In this document: in pieces, positions 9,485-17,891 of the stretch
Numbering within the stretch: position 1 is the stretch's first letter
How the letters are laid out: the number at the start of each line of letters is the position of its first letter
NCBI RefSeq assembly: GCF_003386095.1
Contig: NZ_QREG01000024.1
Coordinates: 21,554-85,553 of the forward strand
Origin: Marinoscillum furvescens DSM 4134
GTDB taxonomy: Bacteria > Bacteroidota > Bacteroidia > Cytophagales > Cyclobacteriaceae
Length of the DNA: 64,000 bases
Reading direction: 5' to 3'
Made by a program: the position numbers and the translations under genes
Notes under the pieces: generated by a model
Told to the model about the DNA's origin: nothing
The model's database searches: none
Seen by the model: the letters and a program-made list of their open reading frames with translations, nothing else

Positions 9485-9519
9485 ACTATTCTATACTTCT
9501 TTATACTATTACTTTTCGT

Positions 9520-11166
9520 CTAATCAAACTTACTGGCTACTTCCAGACCATGCTCCAGCCATCTCTGCTCTTGTCGCACTCTGTTTTCATCCCAGCCAAA
9601 AGCAGTTGTCATGTGTTCGGTCACCGGTTCTATTAGTTTGGGAATGGTATTGATATTGAAATAAAGCCTTCCTGTGCGCCGTTCAAAAAAGTCAAGTAAT
9701 GAATGCACAGCTTCTTCGGCTATGGTATACTCCAGCTCTGCCAGTGCCAGACGGATCTCTGCATCCTGTTCGGCTCGTTTGTGAAACAACCGCAGAATAT
9801 CACCTGTCTGCCGACCGTAATTCCCTACCAAATAAGCACCGTAGTAGCTATCCAGGCCAAGTGCTACCACCTGAGCTTCGATTTCCCGCTGGTAGGCTTC
9901 TACATCCTTTCCCCCTTTGAAAACCCCACCACTCAGCATGATTTTGTCTGTGAAGCATTCTTGCAGCGTTTTTGCCACTGATTCATCCATTTTATTAACC
10001 AGTCGGTCTACGATCCTTTCGGCCATTTTGCGATAGCCAGTGAGCTTACCTCCCGCTATAGAAAGGAGCCCTGTTTCAGACTCAAAAATCTCATCCTTGC
10101 GTGAAAGCTGCGATGCTGACTTACCCTCCTCCTCTATCAGTGGTCGCAGACCTGCCCAGCTAGACTCTACATCAGCTATGTCCAGCGTAATTTCTGGAAA
10201 GATGTGCTGCACGCCATTGATCAGGTATTCCACATCCACCTTGTCAGTACGGACGTCATTGATATCTCCGTGGTAATCAGTGTCGGTGGTACCAATATAT
10301 GTCACGCGATCTCTGGGAATGGCAAAAATCATCCGACCATCCGGCACATCAAAATATACCGATTGGCGTACGGGGAATTTTTCATGTGGCACTACAATGT
10401 GCACACCCTTAGTAGGATGCAGGTGCTTTCCTTCCAGAGATTTATTCTTTTTACGAATTTCATCTACCCATGGTCCGGCGGCACTGATCGTAAAGGTGTT
10501 TTTGATCAGGTGCTCCTCACCTGTCAAATGATCTTTCCAGTGAATTCCGGAGATTTTTCCGTCAGTATATTCAAAATCTGTGGCCTCCGCATAGTTGATC
10601 ACATCTGCACCCATTCGTACAGCTGTCTTGAGGATCTCGATCGTTAAGCGGGCATCATCCGTACGATACTCGGCATAGATCCCTCCTCCTTCTATTTTGG
10701 ATGCATCCAAAAGGGGCTCAATTTCGAGTGTTTCCTGCTGATCGAGCATTTTTCGCTGATCTACCTTTTCCACACCGGCGAGCACGTCATATACCATCAG
10801 CCCTACGGAGGTCAATATTTTGCCATAGGTACCGTCCTTGATGAGTGGTAGCAACATTTTTTCTGATTTCACCAGATGGGGCGCCAGTTTATGCACCACG
10901 GCTCGCTCCTGTCCTACTTCACGCACGAGTGCCACCTCAAATTGCTTGAGATAGCGCAGCCCACCATGAATCAGCTTGGTAGACTTGCTACTGGTTCCTG
11001 AAGCAAAATCATTTTTCTCTACCAGGGCTGTTTTGAGCCCACGAGAGGCGGCATCCAGTGCGATGCCTGCGCCGGTGATTCCTCCTCCTATGATCACCAA
11101 ATCATAGGCATCATTTTTCAACTTATGGACTAATTCGCTTCGCTTCGTTGCGTCAAATGTGCTCAT
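9520..11166 (-). CDS. glpD: Glycerol-3-phosphate dehydrogenase
   Basis: A 548-residue flavoprotein that oxidises sn-glycerol-3-phosphate to dihydroxyacetone phosphate at the inner membrane, reducing quinone. Near the N-terminus it has the FAD site [20 protein letters not shown], then [17 protein letters not shown], a hallmark of aerobic GlpD. The C-terminal cap domain follows from about residue 390. Its start overlaps the glpK stop by 4 nt (11163-11166), so the two are translationally coupled. The GH13 gene follows after 35 nt. No glycerol facilitator gene is nearby, which suggests glycerol arises inside the cell. Confidence 0.95.
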   Translation of the reverse strand: MSTFDATKRSELVHKLKNDAYDLVIIGGGITGAGIALDAASRGLKTALVEKNDFASGTSSKSTKLIHGGLRYLKQFEVALVREVGQERAVVHKLAPHLVKSEKMLLPLIKDGTYGKILTSVGLMVYDVLAGVEKVDQRKMLDQQETLEIEPLLDASKIEGGGIYAEYRTDDARLTIEILKTAVRMGADVINYAEATDFEYTDGKISGIHWKDHLTGEEHLIKNTFTISAAGPWVDEIRKKNKSLEGKHLHPTKGVHIVVPHEKFPVRQSVYFDVPDGRMIFAIPRDRVTYIGTTDTDYHGDINDVRTDKVDVEYLINGVQHIFPEITLDIADVESSWAGLRPLIEEEGKSASQLSRKDEIFESETGLLSIAGGKLTGYRKMAERIVDRLVNKMDESVAKTLQECFTDKIMLSGGVFKGGKDVEAYQREIEAQVVALGLDSYYGAYLVGNYGRQTGDILRLFHKRAEQDAEIRLALAELEYTIAEEAVHSLLDFFERRTGRLYFNINTIPKLIEPVTEHMTTAFGWDENRVRQEQRWLEHGLEVASKFD

Positions 11167-12650
11167 ACCTCATCCTCCCTAGCCCAGTCAAAAGTTCTTT
11201 TCACGGCCTTCTGCCATCCCTTATATTTTCGATTTCGTTGATCCTCTGCATACTCCGGCTCAAACTTCCTTTCGGTTTGCCGCAGCTTTTTGAGATCGTC
11301 AAGCTTCCATACACCTGCCTGAAGGCCCGCCAAATAAGCCGCCCCGAGTGCAGTGGATTCTGTAATAGCCGGCCGGTCTACTGCTACTCCCAAAATATCG
11401 GCTTGAAATTGCATGAGATAGTCATTTGCGGTAGCTCCCCCATCTACCATGAGGCAGGAGAGACTAATGCCCGAATCCTGCTCCATGGCGTCTTTCACAT
11501 CACGCGTTTGAAAAGCTATGGACTCAAGGGCTGCTTTTACGATTTCGTTTTTGCCTGTATCTCTGGTAAGTCCAAAAATGGCCCCTCGAGAGTATTGATC
11601 CCAATAAGGCGCCCCCAGTCCAGCAAATGCTGGCACCAGAAATACCTCGTCGGATTGTGCTTTCTCAGCGAAATATTGCGAATCTGAGGCATGATCAATA
11701 ATGCGGAGCCCATCCCGGAGCCACTGAATGGCAGCCCCGGCAATAAAAATGCTCCCCTCCAGCGCATATGTCAGTTTATCAGAGGTGCTGCAGGCCATAG
11801 TAGTAAGCAAACCATGCTTCGATAGCTGACAATCGCTTCCCGTGTTCATCAACATAAAACAACCCGTACCGTAGGTGTTCTTAGCCTGACCAGGCTCAAA
11901 GCACGCCTGACCAAACAAGGCTGCCTGCTGATCTCCGGCGATTCCCATAATCGGAATTTTTCGGCCCTTGTATTCAAAGTCACCAAAATGATGAGACGAA
12001 GGATGTGCTTCAGGCAGCATCGATTTGGGCACTTGCAGCAACTCCAACAATTCATCATCCCACTGATTGGTTACGATATTGTAAAGCAAGGTACGTGAGG
12101 CATTGGTGTAATCTGTGGCATGCACAGCACCTTTGGTGAGTTTCCATACCAGCCAGCTATCTATCGTACCAAAGCATAACTCCCCTCTTTCTGCCCGAGC
12201 TCTGGCTTCCGGCACATTTTCCAGCACCCAATTGACCTTGGTGCCTGAGAAATATGAGTCAATCACCAACCCAGTCTTCTGCTTCACCATTTCTTCTTTG
12301 CCCTGCTTTTTCAGCTCTTCGCACAAGCCCGAAGTGCGCTTGTCTTGCCATACGATAGCCCGACAAATGGGCTCGCCGGTCTCACGATCCCACACTACAG
12401 TAGTTTCCCGCTGATTGGTGATGCCAATGGCTGCAATATCCTCAGGATTCACCTGATGTTCGCTCAGCAAATTTCGCAAGACTTCCGCCTGAGTGCTCCA
12501 AATTTCCTCTGCGTCATGTTCTACCCATCCAGGCTTTGGGAAAAACTGGGTAAACTCCTTTTGCTCCACGCCGACCATCCCTCCCTTTTCATTGAAGAGG
12601 ATAGCTCGGGAGCTCGTGGTACCTTGATCTAGAGCGATGATGTAGCGCAT
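11163..12650 (-). CDS. glpK: Glycerol kinase
   Basis: A 495-residue FGGY-family kinase that phosphorylates glycerol with ATP to sn-glycerol-3-phosphate. It begins [19 protein letters not shown] (phosphate-1 loop) and contains [35 protein letters not shown], the FGGY-type [13 protein letters not shown], and a glycine-rich [13 protein letters not shown] segment. I chose the ATG at 12650, not the one 33 nt upstream, because the longer form would overlap the symporter gene by 17 nt and adds a non-conserved leader. It sits 16 nt after the symporter and overlaps glpD. An AAACAACAC-type A-rich leader precedes the start. Confidence 0.96.
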   Translation of the reverse strand: MRYIIALDQGTTSSRAILFNEKGGMVGVEQKEFTQFFPKPGWVEHDAEEIWSTQAEVLRNLLSEHQVNPEDIAAIGITNQRETTVVWDRETGEPICRAIVWQDKRTSGLCEELKKQGKEEMVKQKTGLVIDSYFSGTKVNWVLENVPEARARAERGELCFGTIDSWLVWKLTKGAVHATDYTNASRTLLYNIVTNQWDDELLELLQVPKSMLPEAHPSSHHFGDFEYKGRKIPIMGIAGDQQAALFGQACFEPGQAKNTYGTGCFMLMNTGSDCQLSKHGLLTTMACSTSDKLTYALEGSIFIAGAAIQWLRDGLRIIDHASDSQYFAEKAQSDEVFLVPAFAGLGAPYWDQYSRGAIFGLTRDTGKNEIVKAALESIAFQTRDVKDAMEQDSGISLSCLMVDGGATANDYLMQFQADILGVAVDRPAITESTALGAAYLAGLQAGVWKLDDLKKLRQTERKFEPEYAEDQRNRKYKGWQKAVKRTFDWAREDEV

Positions 12651-12666
12651 AGTGTTGTTTATTTGC

Positions 12667-14367
12667 TTACCAGAAAAATGCAACTACCACAGCCGTGATA
12701 ATGAGCAGTATCACAGCCAATACTCGATAGTTCTTATACCAAGACAATCCCTCTAGTTCTTTTGTTTCGGCTTTGTACAGCCCAACGTTCCAGGTGAGGG
12801 TGTCTACCACTTCCTGGCTTGGCGGTGGAGTGAGGCTACTTACGATCACATGCACGATGATACAACCCAGCATGAGCAGTGGCGCTTTGTGCAGGTAATG
12901 GATCTCGGTAATAGCCGGAGCGAAATCGTACATACCAGCCACAATTACAAATACTGAGAAGGCAAGGCCGGCCATAAGTGCAGCAAAAGCACCGTGTCCG
13001 TTAGCCCTTTTCCAAAATAAACCGACCAGGAATACGGCCACTACAGGAGGAGCGATGAATCCAAGCACTAATTGCAGGTATTCCCAAAGTGAATCGGATA
13101 TTTGCTCAATGTACTGGGTCCAAAACGCAGCCAGAAGCACTAAAACCACTGTAGCTACCTGCCCCACACGCACCAGTTGCTTACTGGTAAGTCCGGGTCT
13201 CAGTTTGGTCACAAAGTCCATGGTTATCAAAGTAGACGCAGAATTTAGCGTAGCTGAAATACTACTGGACATGGCTGCCAAAAGTCCTGCAATCACCAAT
13301 CCCAAAATCCCTGTAGGAAGTAACTTGTAAAGCATCACTGGATAGGTCATGTTCGGGCAGTCTTCCAGGTTGTTACAAACTACCGATTGACCGGCCTCAT
13401 TGGTGATGTAGTAGTTGAGTCCGGAAATATCCAGGTCTGAAAAGAGCACAATGGCCATTACCCCTGGCAAAATCATGATAAAAATCACGGGGACCTTCAT
13501 AAGTCCTGCAAACAAAGCACCCCAGCGTCCATGGTTAAGATCTTTTGCGCTAAGCACGCGCTGTACCATAAACTGGTTGTTGGCCCAGAAATAAAAACCC
13601 AATAGCGGCACTCCAAACAACAGCCCCGTCCAGGGCATGTAAGCGTCATTATTGGCTGGCCCGGCCATATCAAATACGTCTTTAGCTGGCTTATCCAGGT
13701 ATCCCGACCCATGGAGCATGTCGAGCCCAGACATCATTCCAGACCAGCCGCCTACTTCTACAAAACAGAAATAAGTAATGATCATGGAGCCTATAATCAG
13801 CAAAACGGCCTGAATTACTTCGGTATGTACTACCGAAGAAAGCCCCCCAGGAATCGTATAAGCCGCAGCTGCCAGCGCCAGCCCTATGATGATGTAGGTA
13901 GAGTCTATTTCAGGAAAAATGATTTTCAATATCAGGTTGCCAGCATACAACCCGGAGCTGGTATCGATGATCACATTGCCCACGATGGTAATGAACGAAA
14001 AGTAGTATCTGGAACGACTATCATACCTGCGCTCTAGAAACTCTGGCATGGTGTAAACCTTGGACCGCAGGTAGAATGGCAGGAAGAATATGGCAAAAAA
14101 CACCAGCACCACTGCGGCCATCCATTCGTAGTTGTAAACCGCCGTATTGGTTTGGTAAGCATCTGAAGAAAGGCCGATGAGCGTATTGCTACCGATGTTG
14201 GCAGCAAATAATGAGATCCCCACCACCGGCCAGGTCATGTCACGTCCAGCGAGGAAATATTCCTCCGAGGACTCCTGTTTTCCTTTGGAGATACCATACC
14301 AGATGATCCCCAGTATATACACCACGATGATGGCAATATCTATAAAGCTTAGTGATACACTTTCCAT
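12667..14367 (-). CDS. SGLT-type sodium/solute symporter
   Basis: A 566-residue member of the sodium:solute symporter family, with about 14 transmembrane helices. It carries the SGLT-like signatures [33 protein letters not shown] and [16 protein letters not shown]-type proteins import sugars, sugar alcohols or glycosides with sodium. The gene is followed by glpK, glpD and a GH13 glucosidase, and preceded (191 nt away) by a trehalase, so a glucosylated compatible solute or a disaccharide is the likely cargo. A perfect 20-bp palindrome lies 110-129 nt upstream of its start. Confidence 0.88.
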   Translation of the reverse strand: MESVSLSFIDIAIIVVYILGIIWYGISKGKQESSEEYFLAGRDMTWPVVGISLFAANIGSNTLIGLSSDAYQTNTAVYNYEWMAAVVLVFFAIFFLPFYLRSKVYTMPEFLERRYDSRSRYYFSFITIVGNVIIDTSSGLYAGNLILKIIFPEIDSTYIIIGLALAAAAYTIPGGLSSVVHTEVIQAVLLIIGSMIITYFCFVEVGGWSGMMSGLDMLHGSGYLDKPAKDVFDMAGPANNDAYMPWTGLLFGVPLLGFYFWANNQFMVQRVLSAKDLNHGRWGALFAGLMKVPVIFIMILPGVMAIVLFSDLDISGLNYYITNEAGQSVVCNNLEDCPNMTYPVMLYKLLPTGILGLVIAGLLAAMSSSISATLNSASTLITMDFVTKLRPGLTSKQLVRVGQVATVVLVLLAAFWTQYIEQISDSLWEYLQLVLGFIAPPVVAVFLVGLFWKRANGHGAFAALMAGLAFSVFVIVAGMYDFAPAITEIHYLHKAPLLMLGCIIVHVIVSSLTPPPSQEVVDTLTWNVGLYKAETKELEGLSWYKNYRVLAVILLIITAVVVAFFW

Positions 14368-14476
14368 TCTTAGGGTTGATTTGAGATTGAATTCGCACCC
14401 TATGATAGTAAGAAAATGACACTAAAACCTACTTTTTCGTTGAGCCTTTTGCCATTATGAAAATGAAAACGATTGA

Positions 14477-14496
14477 AATTGAAAATATTTTCAATT
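14477..14496. promoter_or_regulatory. Perfect 20-bp palindrome, candidate operator
   Basis: AATTGAAAATATTTTCAATT reads the same on both strands over 20 bp. It lies in the 191 nt gap between the trehalase stop and the SGLT symporter start, where a second promoter for symporter-glpK-glpD-GH13 would be expected. Position and symmetry suggest a repressor or activator site; no regulator gene is adjacent, so the partner is unknown. Confidence 0.5.
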
Positions 14497-14558
14497 CCCC
14501 CAAAAGACAAGCTGAAACATGAGCAGTTACAGCCAGTTTTTAGTCTCTGGCCGGATAG

Positions 14559-16163
14559 CTAGTAAGCGACATCCTCAGCTAAAAATCCCAACACCACACC
14601 GTTAGTCCAGCCAAAGCCATCCTGAGTAGGATACTCTCCCCCTCCGGCCAGCAGCGTAGTGTCCGCCACGTTGTATTTTTCCATCATTTTCCCTGTGTTT
14701 TCATACACCTTCTTGTTGATGGATAGCCAGCGATTTTTGATGCCATCGGCGAGCGCTTTATGTCCATAATGCTCCAGCCCTTTCACACCGATCCACTGCA
14801 GTGGAGCCCAGCCATTGGGAAAGTCCCACTGCTGGCCGGATTCCAGCATTGTGGTAACGAGGCCTCCAGGCTGCAGCAAATGTTGCTCCTGCGCTGCAGC
14901 CTGCAAGCGGGCTTGCTCAGGTGTAGCTGTGAGGAAATACAAAGGGTATGCTCCAGCCATGGTCACCTGGTCTTCGAGTTCTCCTGACGTCCACACATAG
15001 TCCGTAAAAGCATTAACCTGGCCATTCCAAAACACACGCTGTATAGCTTCTTTACGGTCTTCCGCTCTTACCTGATAACCGGTGGCTTTGATGTCATTTC
15101 CCGCCAGTTCGTACAGGTTAGCCAGGGTATTTTCCATGGCGAACATCAGGCAATTGAGATCTACTGGAAGGATATCTACCGTGCGAATAGACCCAAAATC
15201 ATCCTTTTGCTCAAACCAACGCGTGCTGTAATCCCAGCCTGACTCTGCTCCTGCCCGTAGGTTGCGGTAAAGCACAGGCTTTTCGGCATCTTGGAGGTGT
15301 TCGGCGAGCTCTACGTCTTCCCGGTGCGATTCTGGTCTGGGGAAATCCAAAAAATCCCAGTAGCGATTGAGAACGGTGCCGTCCGTCAATCTTACCACAC
15401 GATTGATGGCTGGTTGATCTTCCGAAAGCTTCTCGGCGCCTTCCATCCAAAAATCATATTCACGCTGCACAGCAGTAAGGTAATCCAGCCCCTTTTCTTC
15501 TTCTGTGAGCTGCATGAGCAAGTTGACCATGGAGGCAAAATAGGGCGGCTGGCTCCTCCCGAGGTAGTAGGTCCGGTTTCCATTTGGAATAAACCCTACA
15601 GAATCAATCAAAAAGGCGAAATTATCTACCATAGCTTCCACCAGATCTATACGACCAGAAGCACCCAGCCCGATCATGGTAAAGTAGCTATCCCAGTAAT
15701 AAATCTCCCTAAAACGACCTCCGGGCACCACATAATCCTCTGGCAAACCAATCAGTGTGGAAAACGCATCATTAGCCTCTGATGATCGTGTGAGGTAATC
15801 CCAATGCTCCTCCAGATGAAGGGCAAATTCACTTTCACTCTCGTAGGCTGTATTGGAGGGCACTTCTGGCGCATCAAAATTCGCCTTTACAAAGGCTTCC
15901 AGGTCGAAAACCTCCTCTTCTCGGAGCTCCAAATAATCAGAGAGAATCTCTGCTGGTGGACGCTTAGGCACACAGTCTACAAACGTCTTGGAATCTGGGT
16001 ATATCCCAGCCATCTGCACTTCATGAAAAAGTGGCCCTAGTGATTCCCAGGGTTTATAAAAGCCAGATGCACTGGAAGTGGCCTGCTCTTTTTCGGGAGT
16101 ACAAGAAAAAAATAGCAGGGCCATGAGCCCTGCTATTAAAGGTTTTTTAGTAGATCTTATCAT
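14559..16163 (-). CDS. treA: Trehalase, GH37 lipoprotein
   Basis: A 534-residue GH37 trehalase that hydrolyses alpha,alpha-trehalose to two glucose. Both family signatures are present: PGGRFREIYYWDSYF and QWDFPNGWAPLQW. The catalytic Asp region AESGWDYSTRW and the catalytic Glu region GGGEYPTQDGFGWTNG are also intact. A lipoprotein signal ends at C21 (LLFFSC), so it is anchored in the periplasm or outer membrane. It starts 13 nt after the PAP2/haloperoxidase-like gene and precedes the symporter-glpK-glpD-GH13 set. Together these suggest scavenging of compatible solutes: trehalose outside the cytoplasm, a glucoside inside. Confidence 0.95.
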   Translation of the reverse strand: MIRSTKKPLIAGLMALLFFSCTPEKEQATSSASGFYKPWESLGPLFHEVQMAGIYPDSKTFVDCVPKRPPAEILSDYLELREEEVFDLEAFVKANFDAPEVPSNTAYESESEFALHLEEHWDYLTRSSEANDAFSTLIGLPEDYVVPGGRFREIYYWDSYFTMIGLGASGRIDLVEAMVDNFAFLIDSVGFIPNGNRTYYLGRSQPPYFASMVNLLMQLTEEEKGLDYLTAVQREYDFWMEGAEKLSEDQPAINRVVRLTDGTVLNRYWDFLDFPRPESHREDVELAEHLQDAEKPVLYRNLRAGAESGWDYSTRWFEQKDDFGSIRTVDILPVDLNCLMFAMENTLANLYELAGNDIKATGYQVRAEDRKEAIQRVFWNGQVNAFTDYVWTSGELEDQVTMAGAYPLYFLTATPEQARLQAAAQEQHLLQPGGLVTTMLESGQQWDFPNGWAPLQWIGVKGLEHYGHKALADGIKNRWLSINKKVYENTGKMMEKYNVADTTLLAGGGEYPTQDGFGWTNGVVLGFLAEDVAY

Positions 16164-16176
16164 GATGGGGTTAAGG

Positions 16177-17517
16177 TTATTTGGTGGCTAAAGACTCATT
16201 TTTTCGGGTACGTATATTGGCCACCACATGCTCACCTACCTTCTCCCCTTGCGAAACACCATTTTCTATTGCCATCATGTAGTGGATACCGCCATACAAT
16301 CTACTGATGGCTGCTTCTTCACTTGCCTCCAAAAAAGAATTGAAACTGCGCTCAGGCAAACCGTACTCCATTTCAGTGGTGTCATTAAAGGCAAAATTAT
16401 CTCCATAGTAGTATGTCAGTGTGACTGCAGCAGCCCTGGAAATCACGCTATGACCACTTGTGTACTCAGGAAAGGGTGGTGTTTGCAGCAGAGGCGTCCA
16501 TTCTTCGTCCATGTACTGGTTGATGAGTGTTTCCGGACGCACAACAATGCTCCTCCACTTCTCATCCCAGCAGCTGATAAATCCATCAAACAAAGCAATA
16601 GAAGTCCGAGTGAAGGCTTCTACCGTTTCTGCAAAATCACTATTTGCTTTGCGACTAGCTATGGCAACTATCCCCATCCAGTGTCCTCCTGGGGTGATTT
16701 TTTTGGTCGCAAACATGGCATGCCCTCTATGGTGCGATACGTAGGGGTTGCAATCCCAAAACTTGGCAATGGCTTTGTGTTCTTCGGTCTTTCCAGACCC
16801 AAATTCATAAACTTCCAGGAGCTGATTGTGAAACTCGCTGCCTTCTTCCATGGTAAGCTCCAGAGGCGGTACTGGTGGATACTGATTAGCTGAGTCCAGC
16901 ACCATTGGCCGGATTTTATTCCAATGGGGCTCTATCCCTTCCATGTAATCCGGAGGTGTAGGCTTCCACGCAAAAGTCTCACTTCTTACCGTATACTTGG
17001 GGTAGGTGCGCGTTTGCTTGTACATATCTCCATCTGCCCAGTCCAATATGTGTTTTGCCACAAGCTCACCATAAGCCAGCGAACGGTTCTTAAGGCTAGA
17101 TGAGAGGCCCTGATCTTCCAGTCGCTCGTACAGGTTTTCGCGAAAAGCATCTATTTTCTCTTCTGAGAAAATCAAGGTTTTACCCACTGTCAAAAATGCA
17201 TGTAAACTAGCCAAATACGGGTCTATCTCCTCGGTAGGTGCCGGTGGTGTGATGAAATCGGTCAGCTGACCTCCGAGTGACAGCAACGTGTCTTTTTTGG
17301 CATGTGCCAGCACCTCATACGCGGCAATATTTGGGTATACATACACCCTACTGGCTACCGGAGGAGAAAAAATATCATAGACAATCACATCGGTAAGCTG
17401 CTTCATGGCTGTCTGATAAGTCTCCGGATCCTGCAACACCTTTCGGTAAGCAGTGTTCTCTGTGCATGCTCCCAGGGTGAGAGCTCCCAGCAGAGTTAAT
17501 AATACATACTTCTTCAT
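16177..17517 (-). CDS. PAP2 / vanadium-haloperoxidase-like lipoprotein
   Basis: A 446-residue lipoprotein (signal ending at C18) of the PAP2/vanadium-dependent haloperoxidase superfamily. The oxyanion-binding set is recognisable: K-x6-RP (KWRSIVVRP), TSGHS in place of PSGH, and SR-x5-H (SRLYGGIHYMM). The usual trailing acidic residue of HxxxD is not seen, so it may be a phosphatase or a non-canonical haloperoxidase. The ATG at 17517 is preferred over one 30 nt upstream because it gives a clean lipoprotein signal (MKKYVLLTLLGALTLGAC). It is the first gene of the trehalase/symporter/glycerol locus and lies opposite the repeat-rich region 17608-17656. Confidence 0.82.
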   Translation of the reverse strand: MKKYVLLTLLGALTLGACTENTAYRKVLQDPETYQTAMKQLTDVIVYDIFSPPVASRVYVYPNIAAYEVLAHAKKDTLLSLGGQLTDFITPPAPTEEIDPYLASLHAFLTVGKTLIFSEEKIDAFRENLYERLEDQGLSSSLKNRSLAYGELVAKHILDWADGDMYKQTRTYPKYTVRSETFAWKPTPPDYMEGIEPHWNKIRPMVLDSANQYPPVPPLELTMEEGSEFHNQLLEVYEFGSGKTEEHKAIAKFWDCNPYVSHHRGHAMFATKKITPGGHWMGIVAIASRKANSDFAETVEAFTRTSIALFDGFISCWDEKWRSIVVRPETLINQYMDEEWTPLLQTPPFPEYTSGHSVISRAAAVTLTYYYGDNFAFNDTTEMEYGLPERSFNSFLEASEEAAISRLYGGIHYMMAIENGVSQGEKVGEHVVANIRTRKNESLATK

Positions 17518-17607
17518 TATTCTATACTTCTTAGTTGAGCTGTGCAAACAAAGTTAATAAGTCATGCGAACACCGCATACTGAAGCGGTATTCCTACGAA
17601 AATTCTG

Positions 17608-17656
17608 CAAAATACCTTATTTATCCATTTTAAAATGGTCAAAATACCCAATTTAT
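17608..17656. promoter_or_regulatory. Direct repeats flanking a palindrome
   Basis: Two 17-bp copies, CAAAATACCTTATTTAT (17608-17624) and CAAAATACCCAATTTAT (17640-17656), match at 15 of 17 positions and are 32 bp apart, about three helical turns. Between them lies the perfect palindrome CCATTTTAAAATGG (17625-17638), and GGTATTT follows at 17657-17663 as an inverted half. They lie in the gap between the leftward PAP2-trehalase locus and a rightward 27-residue ORF. The geometry suggests cooperative binding of a dimeric regulator on one face of the DNA; the regulator is unknown. Confidence 0.5.
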
Positions 17657-17660
17657 GGTA

Positions 17661-17691
17661 TTTCATTGGGGAGATTCAGTTGGTAACTTTA
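17661..17691 (+). promoter_or_regulatory. Candidate promoter of the 27-aa ORF
   Basis: TTTC (17661-17664), 19 nt, then TAACTTTA (17684-17691) resembles the Bacteroidota TTTG/TAnnTTTG promoter with one mismatch in each box. A start site near 17697 would give a leader of about 29 nt before the ATG at 17726. This is pattern-based only. Confidence 0.35.
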
Positions 17692-17725
17692 ACCTAACAA
17701 ACAGATTCACAAAAACCTCATCACC

Positions 17726-17809
17726 ATGATAACCACTATAGTAGGACTGGTTTTAGTCATCACCTTTATACTCCTGGAGAAAAACTGGGAAGCTTCGAAT
17801 CATCACTAG
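17726..17809 (+). CDS. 27-residue single-pass membrane peptide
   Basis: The ATG at 17726 opens a 27-codon frame encoding one hydrophobic segment (VGLVLVITFILL) followed by a short charged tail (EKNWEASNHH). It is bracketed by a candidate promoter (17661-17691) and a strong hairpin terminator (17836-17868), so a separate short transcript is plausible. The family is not recognised. Single-helix peptides of this size often regulate a membrane protein, but no partner is shown. The ORF is so short that chance is a real alternative. Confidence 0.45.
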   Translation: MITTIVGLVLVITFILLEKNWEASNHH

Positions 17810-17835
17810 CCTAACTTGAGGAAGTCAAACAGGAC

Positions 17836-17868
17836 AAAAAAAGCCACCCGATTTGGGTGGCTTTTTTT
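17836..17868. terminator. Bidirectional rho-independent terminator
   Basis: The GCCACCC/GGGTGGC stem (17843-17849 with 17855-17861) has a 5-nt loop, an A-run before it and a T-run after it. It therefore can end transcription of the 27-residue ORF on the plus strand and of the P5C dehydrogenase gene (stop at 17892) on the minus strand. Confidence 0.85.
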
Positions 17869-17891
17869 ATTTGACATAAATCTCTGTTATG

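Noticed and set aside
12651..12683. Earlier ATG for glpK adding 11 residues
   Set aside because: It overlaps the symporter gene by 17 nt and lies before the conserved [12 protein letters not shown] start.
16177..17517. Reading the PAP2 protein as a certain vanadium haloperoxidase
   Set aside because: The K-x6-RP and SGH motifs fit, but PSGH is TSGH and the final acidic residue of HxxxD is missing, so only the superfamily is called.
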